From: Terrabacter sp. Root85 | GTDB lineage: Bacteria; Actinomycetota; Actinomycetes; Actinomycetales; Dermatophilaceae | Direction: 5' to 3' | DNA length: 64,000 nucleotides | Assembly: GCF_001429185.1 (NCBI RefSeq) | Contig: NZ_LMIW01000014.1 | Coordinates: forward strand, 62,001-126,000 | Shown here: in pieces, positions 9,588 to 18,398 of the stretch | Numbering within the stretch: position 1 is the stretch's first letter | How the letters are laid out: each line of letters opens with the position of its first letter | Program-made: the position numbers and the translations under genes | Notes under the pieces: model-generated | What the model saw: only the letters and a program-made list of their open reading frames with translations | What the model was told of the DNA's origin: nothing | Databases searched by the model: none

Positions 9588-10746
9588 GGCAACTCGCCAT
9601 CCGCTTGACGGCCTCGCGGAGGATGTCGGGGGAGGTCGCGTAGTTGAGCCTCGCGTGCCCCGCGCCGCCGGAGCCGAAGATCGGACCGGGGGAGAGCGCG
9701 ACGCGGGCGCGGCGCAGCACCTCGCCGGTGGGGTCGTCGCCGAGGCCCAGCCCGGAGAGGTCGAGCCACGCGAGATAGGTCGCCTCCGGCACGACGAGAC
9801 GGGCGCCTGGCAGCTGCGCTGCGACGAGCTCGGCGAGCAGACGCCGGTTGGAGTCGAGCTCGCGGACGAGTCGGTGCACCCACTCGCGCCCGTCGCGGAA
9901 GGCAGCGGTCTGCGCGATGACGCCCAGGTGGCTCGCGCCGAACGTGACCCAGGGGTGGAGGCGGCGCACGTCGTCGGCGGCGTCGGCCCCGGGGACGATG
10001 ATCGCGGCCTTGAGCCCTGCGAGGTTCCACGCCTTGGAGGCCGACGTCACGGTGATGCCGCGCTCGGCGCCCGCGACGGCGAGATAGGGCGTGAAGGTGC
10101 TCGTCGGCAGCACGAGCGGACCGTGGATCTCGTCGGAGACGACCCGGACGCCGCGCTCGTCGGCGACCCGGGCGAGGGCCGCCAGCTCGTCGGGGGTGTG
10201 CACCGTGCCGGTCGGGTTGTGTGGGTTGGAGAGCAGGTATGCGGCGCGGTCGCCCCGAGCGGTCACCTCGGCGAAGACGTCGGCGAGGCGGTCGAGGTCG
10301 AGCCGGTGGTCCGGACCGAGCGGCGCCTCGACGACCCGTCGCCCGCACGCCTCGATGACCTCGTAGAAGGCGTTGTAGACGGGCGGGCTGACGACCACCG
10401 AGCCACCGGGGTCGGTGAGGAGCCCGAGCAGGTGGGTCACGCCGGTCAGCACGTCGGCGACGCGGGTCGTGCTGTCGTGGTCGAAGCCCCAGCCCCACTC
10501 GTCGGCGGCGAACGCGGCGATCTCGGCGGCATACTCCTGCGTCAGGGCGTAGCCCGTGTCGCCCCGGGCCACGGCGGCGCTCACGGCGTCCACGACCGCG
10601 GGGCACGGCGCGCAGTCCATCTCGGCGATCCACATCGGGATGACGTCGGGCTCGTAGCGTCCCCACTTGACCGACGTGCGGTCGCGCCGGAGGTCGGCCA
10701 GCGGGACGCCGAGGATCGTCGCGCCGTCTGCGTGCCTCTCACCCAT
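9580..10746 (-). CDS. PLP-dependent aminotransferase / C-S lyase, PatB (MalY) family
   Basis: 388 residues, fold type I. The start is ATG at 10746; the open frame continues upstream, but conserved sequence begins at LGVPLADLRRDRTSVKW. Family signatures are MWIAEMDCAPCP near the N-terminus, SNPHNPTG, VVSDEIHGPLV, and the PLP lysine in SASKAWNLAG (Lys238). MWIAEMD with SDEIH is typical of PatB/MalY cystathionine β-lyase-like enzymes, which cleave cystathionine or cysteine S-conjugates to pyruvate, ammonia and a thiol. A general class I/II aminotransferase role cannot be excluded. It is the first gene of a two-gene unit with the family A polymerase and is divergent from ecsC. A metX gene lies 4 kb away, so a sulfur link is possible. 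Confidence 0.88.
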   Translation of the reverse strand: MGERHADGATILGVPLADLRRDRTSVKWGRYEPDVIPMWIAEMDCAPCPAVVDAVSAAVARGDTGYALTQEYAAEIAAFAADEWGWGFDHDSTTRVADVLTGVTHLLGLLTDPGGSVVVSPPVYNAFYEVIEACGRRVVEAPLGPDHRLDLDRLADVFAEVTARGDRAAYLLSNPHNPTGTVHTPDELAALARVADERGVRVVSDEIHGPLVLPTSTFTPYLAVAGAERGITVTSASKAWNLAGLKAAIIVPGADAADDVRRLHPWVTFGASHLGVIAQTAAFRDGREWVHRLVRELDSNRRLLAELVAAQLPGARLVVPEATYLAWLDLSGLGLGDDPTGEVLRRARVALSPGPIFGSGGAGHARLNYATSPDILREAVKRMASCLD

Positions 10747-10905
10747 GGGAGCGACCCTACGAGAGCGGGGGGACGTCGTCTCCCGCGGTCCCCGGTCGGC
10801 TCGACTGGGTACGAGGGTGCCACGAGCGACCCGGGCGGCATACGGTGTCGTCGGCGGCGAATCGACAGCCGCCACACAGGGACGACGGACGAAGGGGTGG
10901 AGCCG

Positions 10906-11661
10906 GTGGGCATCTTGGGTTACGGCAGGGACGAGACCGTCGAGGCATCGGACGCGACCGCGGTGAAGCTGCGCACGGCGAAGGACGCCGGCGCGCTCGA
11001 GCGGGCTGCCCTGCCGGCCGAGGGAGGTCTCTCGGGAGCCGCGACCCGACTCGTCGAGCGTCTCCTCGACGTCGGGATCGACGGCAAGGGACCGTTCGAC
11101 CCGGCCCACGAGGTCGCCGCCAACGCGCTCAAGCACGCCCGGGGAGATCGCGACCAGGCCCTGCGGATCATCGTGCGCGACCACCGGCAGCTCGGCGCGA
11201 TCGGCGGCTTCGCCACCGGTCTGGGCGGCTTCTTCACGATGCCCCTCTCGCTGCCGGCCAACGTGCTCGAGTTCTACCTGCTGGCCACCCGCATGACGGC
11301 GGCGACGGCCAAGGTGCGCGGCTACGACATCGACCAGCCCGAGATCCGCTCCGCGATCCTGCTGACCCTCGCCGGCGCCGACAGCGACGACCTCCTCAAG
11401 AAGGCCGGTCTGCAGGCTGCCGGTGGCAAGCTGTCCTCCGTCGCCTTCGACCGGCTGCCCGCCCCGGCGCTCATGGTCCTCAACAAGGCGGTCGGCTTCC
11501 GCCTGCTCGGGCGCATCGGGCAGGGGACCTTCGCCCGGCTCGGGCGCCTCGTGCCCGTCGTCGGAGGCCTCATCGGCGCCGCGGTCGACGTCTACATGCT
11601 GGGCCGCATCGGCAAGCAGGCGGCCAAGGAGTTTCCTCCCGTCGAGACCTTCGGTCGCTGA
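10906..11661 (+). CDS. EcsC family protein
   Basis: 251 residues from GTG at 10906, chosen because GAAGGGG ends 8 bases before it; an in-frame GTG at 10897 overlaps that site. The protein shows the EcsC pattern: DPAHEVAANALKHARGDRDQAL (about residues 64-85), then a glycine-rich hydrophobic block GGFATGLGGFFTMPLSLPAN that could contact a membrane, and a second one near the C-terminus (VVGGLIGAAVDVYMLGRIG). EcsC proteins were named from the Bacillus ecs operon; their biochemical role is unknown. The gene stands alone, with a YkvA-type gene 104 bases downstream on the same strand. Confidence 0.85.
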   Translation: MGILGYGRDETVEASDATAVKLRTAKDAGALERAALPAEGGLSGAATRLVERLLDVGIDGKGPFDPAHEVAANALKHARGDRDQALRIIVRDHRQLGAIGGFATGLGGFFTMPLSLPANVLEFYLLATRMTAATAKVRGYDIDQPEIRSAILLTLAGADSDDLLKKAGLQAAGGKLSSVAFDRLPAPALMVLNKAVGFRLLGRIGQGTFARLGRLVPVVGGLIGAAVDVYMLGRIGKQAAKEFPPVETFGR

Positions 11662-11765
11662 GCGACCGGCTGGACTGGCCTCACCGTGAGGGACACGCAG
11701 ATCACCGTTGCGCATCGCCGTCCGGGCCGGGGAATCGCACGCGGCACCCGTTCGTTGGGCCGGGC

Positions 11766-12446
11766 ATGAAGCCCGCATCCCGGATCAAGATGGCCGCGAC
11801 CGTCGCGTCGGTCGTGCGCGCCTCGACGCGACCCGGCGCGCCCAGCCTGCCGGAGCGGCTGCAGGCCGTGCCGCGCCTGGTGCGCGCCACCGTGGACGGG
11901 ACGTATGCCGGCACGACCCTCAAGCGGCTCGGGCTCGTCGCAGGGGCGGTCGCCTACGTCGCTTCGCCCGTCGACCTGCTGCCCGAGGCGGTCCTGCCGG
12001 TCATCGGCGCGGCCGACGACGCCGTCGTCATCTCCTGGGCGGTCAAGGCCTTCTTCGAGGAGACCGAGCGCTTCATCGCCTGGGAGGTCGGTCAGGGTCT
12101 GCACCGCCCGCGGCCCCGGCGTGGTTCTGCGAGCGGGGCGCCGGGTGGCGATCCGGCGACCGAGGCGTCGCGCACGACGGTGCACGGTGAGCCGGTCACG
12201 GTGCCGGGCGATCCGACGACCCGGGCGTGGGCCGGAGGTGCCGAGGACGGACTGCGCCGCGACCGTGACAGCACCGGGGCTGCTGCACCCCGCCGCATCG
12301 TCAGCCGCGTCACGCGTGTCAGGGGCAGGTCCGCCAGCAGTGACCCCGGGCGGGGTCGGGACGACCGGGCGCGACTTCCGGAAGGGACGCGCCAGGCCGC
12401 GACCGACTACGTCCTCGAGTCGGTGCGCAAGCGCCTCGAGCGCTGA
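11766..12446 (+). CDS. YkvA-type (DUF1232) protein with long polar tail
   Basis: 226 residues from ATG at 11766. The DUF1232 core lies at about residues 57-105: KRLGLVAGAVAYVASPVDLLPEAVLPVIGAADDAVVISWAVKAF. The YxxSPxDLLP...GxxDD pattern is diagnostic. It forms a hydrophobic hairpin and is probably membrane associated. The last ~100 residues are an Arg/Gly/Pro/Thr-rich tail, ending in a helical TRQAATDYVLESVRKRLER that looks like a short conserved C-terminal motif. Function is unknown. It may be cotranscribed with the EcsC gene. Confidence 0.82.
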   Translation: MKPASRIKMAATVASVVRASTRPGAPSLPERLQAVPRLVRATVDGTYAGTTLKRLGLVAGAVAYVASPVDLLPEAVLPVIGAADDAVVISWAVKAFFEETERFIAWEVGQGLHRPRPRRGSASGAPGGDPATEASRTTVHGEPVTVPGDPTTRAWAGGAEDGLRRDRDSTGAAAPRRIVSRVTRVRGRSASSDPGRGRDDRARLPEGTRQAATDYVLESVRKRLER

Positions 12447-12464
12447 GCCCAGCGCACTCGGCGA

Positions 12465-12486
12465 CACGGCGTACTGCTGCGCCGTG
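12465..12486 (+). terminator. Possible hairpin terminator after the DUF1232 gene
   Basis: CACGGCG (12465-12471) pairs with CGCCGTG (12480-12486) around an 8-base loop. It is short and has no T-tract, so the call is tentative. The rest of the 161-base gap shows nothing else recognisable. Confidence 0.4.
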
Positions 12487-12607
12487 CTGCGTGCGGTGAA
12501 CCCGGCCGCTGGGTCCGCGATCCACACCCCCTGACACGAAAGGCACTCGGTCCACAGGAGCCGATCGGGGTCTGCCGGTCCCCGGTGCGTGCCGCGAGGC
12601 TCGGGAC

Positions 12608-14299
12608 ATGCCGAAGATCTCACTGTCCGGGCCGGCCGAGCTGCTGACCATCATCCCCTTCCACCTGGGCTTCCAGCCGGAGCGCAGTGTCGTCGTGGTG
12701 TGCTTCCACGGCAAGCGGCTCGGGCTCGTCGCGCGGCTCGATCTCGTCGACGAGACCCTGGCCGCCGAGGCCGCCGCCCAGACGGTGCCGACCCTGCTCC
12801 AGGGTTCCCCGTCGTCGGTGGCCCTCGTGGGTTTCGAGCAGGTGCGCGACGAGTCGCTGGCCCTGCTCGAGGCGCTCGCCACGGGCGTCGAGGACCACCG
12901 GGTCGTCGTCCGGGAGCGACTCGCGGTCCTCGAGGGGCGCTGGCGCTCGGTCGGGTGCGACTGCTGCCCCTCGGAGGGCTGGCTCCTCCCGGAGCAGGCG
13001 GACGTGCCGGCCGTCGCGAGCTACGTGGCGCTCGGGCACTCCGTCCTGGCGGACCGAGAGGGGTTGGCGAGGCTCGTCGAGCCGCTCGCCCCCACGGAGC
13101 CCCGGCACGACCTCGCTGCCGCCGCGATCGACGACTGGCAGCGCCGCTATGTGGCAGCCGGTGGCTCCCTCAGCAGGACGCCGGCCCGGGCGAGCCGGAC
13201 GGACCGGAAGCCCGCCCGGGGTCGGCGCCGTCGACCCACAGGAACGGGGCGCCGACCCGGCGCGGCGCTCGGGGTCCTCGACGGCGGCGACCCGACGGCC
13301 CGCCAGTTCCTCGTCCACGACTCCCTCGTGGCCTGGGGAGGGGTGCTGCACGGCGAGATCGAGGGGTACGGCGTCGAGCACTGGCTCCCGTCCCTCGTAG
13401 GTCCGCTCCGTGACCCGCGCTTCCATGACGCCCTGGTGGCGTGGCTCTGCCCCGGGATGGCCTCGGCCGACTTCCTGTCCGACGACCTCGCAGCCCTCCT
13501 CGGGGTGCTGCTCGGTCCAGACCTCCGGCTCGCCCCGGCTGCGGGCGATCACGAGACGGCCGGCGTCCCGACACCCGACGGCGCCGAGCCCGGTCGCTCC
13601 CCGGGATCGGGTGCGGACCCGGGCGACCCCGACACCGCGGCGGGGTCGGGGATGCCCGTGCAGGAACGCCTCGAGGAGGGCGACTCCGACGCGCTCCGAG
13701 CGCTGTTGCAGCTGCTGGCTGCGGGGCCGCCGTCGTCGGACCGGCACGACGACGACACCGACGACGAGGACCCCGGCGACGACAACAACGACGAGGACGA
13801 GGACGACCACGAGGACGACCACGAGGACGACCACGAGGACGACCACGAGGACGATGGCGAGCCGCCGCGCGACGTCTTCGAGGCACGACGGGTGCTGGAC
13901 GAGCCGGACGCCATGGGGACCGTCGCGGCGCTCGAAGCGTCGGTGGACCGGGACGGACCGCGCTCGCTCGACCTTCGGGCCGGCCTCGCCGCAGCGCCCG
14001 ACGCGGCTCCCGAGTCGTGGCTCGGTGACGGCACCGACCCGAGCGGCTGGGAGGAGTGGGACGAGGCTGCGACGCCACGACTCGTCCTGTCCCGCCTCGA
14101 GCAGGTCTGCCGACTCACGCCGGCGGATCATGCGGTTCCCGTCCTGTCCCTCTTCGCCTCGATGGCGTGGTGGTGCGGCGACGGTGCGCGGGCCGGGGTC
14201 GCGGTCGACCGTGCGCTCGAGCTGGAGCCCGAGGACGGGCTGGGGCGGCTGCTGCGGCACGCCCTCGACGTCGGCCTCCGGCCACGGGAGTGCGCCTGA
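12608..14299 (+). CDS. DUF4192 domain-containing protein with acidic repeat insert
   Basis: 563 residues. The N-terminus (ISLSGPAELLTIIPFHLGFQPERSVVVVCF) is the DUF4192 signature, an actinobacterial family of unknown function. The C-terminal ~110 residues (LSRLEQVCRLTPADHAVPVLSLFASMAWWCGDGARAGVAVDRALELEPEDGLG) resemble the TPR-like end seen in these proteins. Between them lies a disordered region. At about residues 378-418 it becomes almost purely Asp/Glu/His, with the unit Glu-Asp-Asp-His repeated four times. The underlying DNA is a 12-base tandem repeat (13797-13850). A basic Arg-rich stretch (about 196-218) is a second insert. The long hydrophilic inserts are unusual but in frame. The start is ATG 12608, with GAGG upstream. 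Confidence 0.85.
   Translation: MPKISLSGPAELLTIIPFHLGFQPERSVVVVCFHGKRLGLVARLDLVDETLAAEAAAQTVPTLLQGSPSSVALVGFEQVRDESLALLEALATGVEDHRVVVRERLAVLEGRWRSVGCDCCPSEGWLLPEQADVPAVASYVALGHSVLADREGLARLVEPLAPTEPRHDLAAAAIDDWQRRYVAAGGSLSRTPARASRTDRKPARGRRRRPTGTGRRPGAALGVLDGGDPTARQFLVHDSLVAWGGVLHGEIEGYGVEHWLPSLVGPLRDPRFHDALVAWLCPGMASADFLSDDLAALLGVLLGPDLRLAPAAGDHETAGVPTPDGAEPGRSPGSGADPGDPDTAAGSGMPVQERLEEGDSDALRALLQLLAAGPPSSDRHDDDTDDEDPGDDNNDEDEDDHEDDHEDDHEDDHEDDGEPPRDVFEARRVLDEPDAMGTVAALEASVDRDGPRSLDLRAGLAAAPDAAPESWLGDGTDPSGWEEWDEAATPRLVLSRLEQVCRLTPADHAVPVLSLFASMAWWCGDGARAGVAVDRALELEPEDGLGRLLRHALDVGLRPRECA
13797..13850 (+). repeat. 12-bp coding tandem repeat (Glu-Asp-Asp-His)
   Basis: The unit GAGGACGACCAC recurs in tandem about four times, with degenerate flanks. 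Because 12 is a multiple of three, copy-number changes lengthen or shorten the acidic run without breaking the frame. It is a candidate for length polymorphism between strains. Confidence 0.85.
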
Positions 14300-14368
14300 G
14301 CGTCTCCGGCGGCGGCGCCGTCCGTCCATGTCGTGGAACGGCGCGCGGCCTCTCCGTAGGGCCTCGCG

Positions 14369-14374
14369 TATGGT
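14369..14374 (+). promoter_or_regulatory. Candidate -10 (TATGGT) of the SAM-IV/metX transcript
   Basis: TATGGT ends seven bases before G14382, where the first helix of the SAM-IV aptamer starts (GGTC). If used, transcription would begin at the riboswitch. No convincing -35 is seen. Confidence 0.4.
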
Positions 14375-14379
14375 TGGAG

Positions 14380-14490
14380 CAGGTCATGAGTACCAGCGAC
14401 AAGCCCCGGCTCGCTGGTCGGCAACCCTCCTTCGCGGTGGGGTGCCCCGGGTGAAGACCAGGCCGCCCCGTCCCCGGGTGCGTGCAAGCG
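14380..14490 (+). ncRNA. SAM-IV riboswitch upstream of metX
   Basis: The leader of metX matches the SAM-IV aptamer that I know from actinobacterial sulfur genes. It runs GGTCATGAGTACCAGCG, then AAGCCCCGGCT, CGGCAACCCTCC, GCGGTGGGGTGCC, CCGGGTGA and the closing GACC. The closing helix pairs GGTC (14382-14385) with GACC (14456-14459). AGCCCCGGCT...CTGGTCGGCAACCCTCC and GTGGGGTGCCCCGGG form the conserved junction. A GC-rich hairpin and GTGCGTGCAAGCGC follow, probably the 3' pseudoknot part. It ends close to the metX ribosome site, so control of translation by S-adenosylmethionine fits, though premature termination is not excluded. The exact 3' edge is uncertain. Confidence 0.85.
14386..14454 (+). 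other. 22-codon reading frame nested in the SAM-IV aptamer
   Basis: ATG at 14386 opens a frame that ends at TGA 14452-14454 (MSTSDKPRLAGRQPSFAVGCPG). GGAG at 14376-14379 would be a well-placed ribosome site, if it is transcribed. The ATG and TGA both fall in conserved aptamer segments (GTCATGAG and GGGTGA), so the frame could be a by-product of RNA conservation rather than a gene. Confidence 0.25.
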
Positions 14491-14511
14491 CGAGGACCGA
14501 GGAGTACCCCG

Positions 14512-15771
14512 ATGACCGTCACCCACCGGACGCAGAGCACCCGCCGCCGTGCGCGGCCCGGGACCGCTGGCACCGGCCAGACCGGCGACTCGGCGACGAG
14601 GGACCGTGCGGCGACGAGCCACGTCGACCCGACGGCACCGGAGCCCCGCCGGCCCGACGGCGCCTGGCGTGACGGCGACCCGGTCGGCCGGCGGCAGTTC
14701 GCCCACGTCGGTGACATCGAGCTCGAGCGCGGGGGAGTGCTGCCCGACGTCCGCATCGCCTACGAGACGTGGGGCCGGCTCAACGAGGCCGGCGACAACG
14801 TCATCCTCGTCGAGCACGCACTGACCGGCGACAGCCACGTCATCGGTGAGGCCGGCGACGGACACGCGTCGCCCGGCTGGTGGAACGCCCTCATCGGGCC
14901 CGGCGGACCGGTCGACCCCGAGCGGTGGTTCGTCATCGCCTCCAACGTCCTCGGCGGGTGCCAGGGCAGCACCGGCCCCGCGAGCCCCGCGCCCGACGGT
15001 CGACCCTGGGGCAGCCGTTTCCCCTACGTCACGGTCCGCGACCAGGTCGCCGTCGAGCGACGCCTCCTCGACGGGCTCGGCATCCGCCGCCTCGCGGCCG
15101 TCGTCGGCGGCTCGATGGGTGGGATGCGTGCGGTGGAGTGGGCCGTGACGCACCCCGACGACGTCGACCGCTGCATCGTGCTCGCGTCGACGGCGTACGC
15201 GACCGCCGACCAGATCGCCTGGTGCCAGCCGCAGCTGCTGGCGATCCGCAACGACCCCGACTACGCGGGTGGCGACTACTACGAGGGCCACGCGCGACCC
15301 GACACCGGCCTGGGCCTGGCTCGCCGCATCGCCCACATCACGTACCGCACCGAGACCGAGCTCGGCACCCGCTTCGGACGAGAGGCCCAGCTCGGTGAGG
15401 ACCCGCTGCGCGCCGGAGACCGCGGCCGGTTCGCCGTCGAGTCCTACCTCGACCACCACGCGGGCAAGCTGGCCCGGCGCTTCGACGCCAACTCCTACGT
15501 CGTGCTGACCGAGGCGATGAACTCGCACGACGTCGGGCGCGACCGCGGGGGGCTCGAGGCCGCCCTCGAGCGCGTCCGCGCCGAGTGCACCATCGTCTCG
15601 GTCGACACCGACCGCCTCTACCCGCCCCGGCTCTCCGACGAGCTGCACGCCGCCCTGCCGGGGTCCCGACGTGCACACATCACCTCGGAGTTCGGGCACG
15701 ACGGCTTCCTCATCGAGGAGGACCAGGTGGGTCGCATCGTCCGGGACGCGCTCGAACGACTCCGCGACTGA
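14512..15771 (+). CDS. metX: Homoserine O-acetyltransferase MetX
   Basis: 419 residues from ATG 14512, with GGAG 9 bases upstream; the first ~55 residues are a variable Thr/Arg-rich extension. MetX transfers an acyl group from an acyl-CoA to L-homoserine, the first committed step of methionine synthesis in the cytoplasm. It is an α/β-hydrolase fold protein. The family box LTGDSHV is present, and the nucleophile is Ser201 in GGSMGGM. The acid is probably Asp367 in DTDRLYPP and the base is His396 in FGHDGF. The SAM-IV riboswitch directly upstream implies shut-off when S-adenosylmethionine is plentiful. No metY follows. Acetyl versus succinyl specificity cannot be read with certainty; acetyl is the actinobacterial norm. 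Confidence 0.94.
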   Translation: MTVTHRTQSTRRRARPGTAGTGQTGDSATRDRAATSHVDPTAPEPRRPDGAWRDGDPVGRRQFAHVGDIELERGGVLPDVRIAYETWGRLNEAGDNVILVEHALTGDSHVIGEAGDGHASPGWWNALIGPGGPVDPERWFVIASNVLGGCQGSTGPASPAPDGRPWGSRFPYVTVRDQVAVERRLLDGLGIRRLAAVVGGSMGGMRAVEWAVTHPDDVDRCIVLASTAYATADQIAWCQPQLLAIRNDPDYAGGDYYEGHARPDTGLGLARRIAHITYRTETELGTRFGREAQLGEDPLRAGDRGRFAVESYLDHHAGKLARRFDANSYVVLTEAMNSHDVGRDRGGLEAALERVRAECTIVSVDTDRLYPPRLSDELHAALPGSRRAHITSEFGHDGFLIEEDQVGRIVRDALERLRD

Positions 15772-15935
15772 ACCCATCTGCGCGCCGGGCCGGTTCGCCG
15801 ACAGGCGGCGCTGTCGCACGCTCGTCGTCCGCGTCGCCGACGCCGCGGTGAGACTTCGCGCGGGACGCGCCGGACGCCTCGTAATCGGGTACGGTGCGAG
15901 CACTGGTTGTTTCCGTCCCAAGGAGGTCCGGGAAA

Positions 15936-16334
15936 GTGGCCATCGTCGTTGGTTATGTCGCCACCAAGGAAGGTCGCGCGGCGCTCAAGCGAGCCGCCGA
16001 GGAGTGCGTCCTGCGTGGAGCGAAGCTCGTCGTCATCAGCTCCCACCGGGGCGGCAAGGACTTCGACGCGAACGAGGCCAGCCAGTTCGAGAACGAGCTC
16101 GCCCGGGTGCAGACGCTGCTCGAGGAGAAGGGCCTGGAGCACGAGGTGCGCCAGCTCGTCCGGGGCAACGACCCCGCCGAGGACCTCATCTCCGTCGCCG
16201 AGGAGGAGAAGGCCGACTTCATCGTCATCGGCCTGCGTCGCCGCAGCCCGGTCGGCAAGCTGATCCTCGGGTCCAACGCGCAGCGCATCCTGCTCGACGC
16301 GAGCTGCCCGGTGCTCGCGGTCAAGGGCGACTGA
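15936..16334 (+). CDS. Universal stress protein (UspA family)
   Basis: 132 residues, a single Usp domain. The start is GTG 15936, preceded by a strong AAGGAGG 9 bases away; a longer frame from 15894 would bury this ribosome site. The ATP-binding signature G-x2-G-x9-G-S/T appears as GLRRRSPVGKLILGSNAQRIL, followed by SCPVLAVK at the end. Usp proteins bind ATP or AMP and help cells survive stress or slow growth; the specific role is unknown. The gene lies alone between metX and the principal sigma factor and is followed by a hairpin. Confidence 0.92.
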   Translation: MAIVVGYVATKEGRAALKRAAEECVLRGAKLVVISSHRGGKDFDANEASQFENELARVQTLLEEKGLEHEVRQLVRGNDPAEDLISVAEEEKADFIVIGLRRRSPVGKLILGSNAQRILLDASCPVLAVKGD

Positions 16335-16351
16335 GCTCTCTCCGGCACGTC

Positions 16352-16378
16352 GTCCGGCCCGGTTCGTGCGGGCCGGAC
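16352..16378 (+). terminator. Hairpin terminator after the universal stress gene
   Basis: GTCCGGCCC (16352-16360) pairs perfectly with GGGCCGGAC (16370-16378) around a 9-base loop, 17 bases after the stop codon. No T-tract. Confidence 0.65.
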
Positions 16379-16434
16379 GCCCGTTCGCGGCACGCGGGTT
16401 GGACGCGCGTTCGCTCGGAGGGCGTACGCCGTTT

Positions 16435-16440
16435 TATAAT
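16435..16440 (+). promoter_or_regulatory. Consensus -10 TATAAT upstream of the principal sigma gene
   Basis: A perfect TATAAT, preceded by TTT, stands out in this GC-rich sequence. The -35 region 17 bases upstream (CGCTCG) is poor, so an activator or an alternative sigma factor may help. It would give a leader of about 160 bases before the GTG at 16608; I see no known RNA element in that leader. Confidence 0.55.
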
Positions 16441-16607
16441 GTCCGAGTACCGGATCGCACGAGGCGCACCGAGAGCTCGAAACAGGGATCGACTCCGACA
16501 GGCCAAGCTCTTCCGGCACCAACCCCCATTCTCGTTCGTTGTGATGGTGCATGCCCGGATTCGGGTCGACCATCAGACGAGACCTGTGACGAAAGGCGAC
16601 TGCATCC

Positions 16608-18290
<1,683 letters not shown>

Positions 18291-18319
18291 GGACGCGCCG
18301 CGCCGGCCGGCCCGGACAC

Positions 18320-18356
18320 CGAAGGAGCCCACGACACGTCGTCGTGGGCTCCTTCG
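18320..18356. terminator. Strong hairpin terminator between sigA and the transglutaminase gene
   Basis: CGAAGGAGCCCACGAC (18320-18335) pairs without mismatch with GTCGTGGGCTCCTTCG (18341-18356) around the loop ACGTC. The flanking genes converge, so it may serve both. Confidence 0.85.
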
Positions 18357-18398
18357 CGTCTGCGGTGTCCCGTGGTCTGCGTATGCCGTGTGCCGGGC

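Noticed and set aside
12447-12607. Possible tRNA in the gap before the DUF4192 gene
   Set aside because: A GGTGAACCC-like stretch is present, but no cloverleaf or acceptor pairing can be drawn. No tRNA is seen anywhere in the window.
13797-13850. Short regular repeats that could be mistaken for a CRISPR array
   Set aside because: The units are contiguous, in frame and lack spacers. The same applies to 26183-26245 and 44486-44820.
16399-16440. TTGGAC as the -35 for the sigA TATAAT
   Set aside because: Spacing is 30 bases, too long for a σ70-type promoter.
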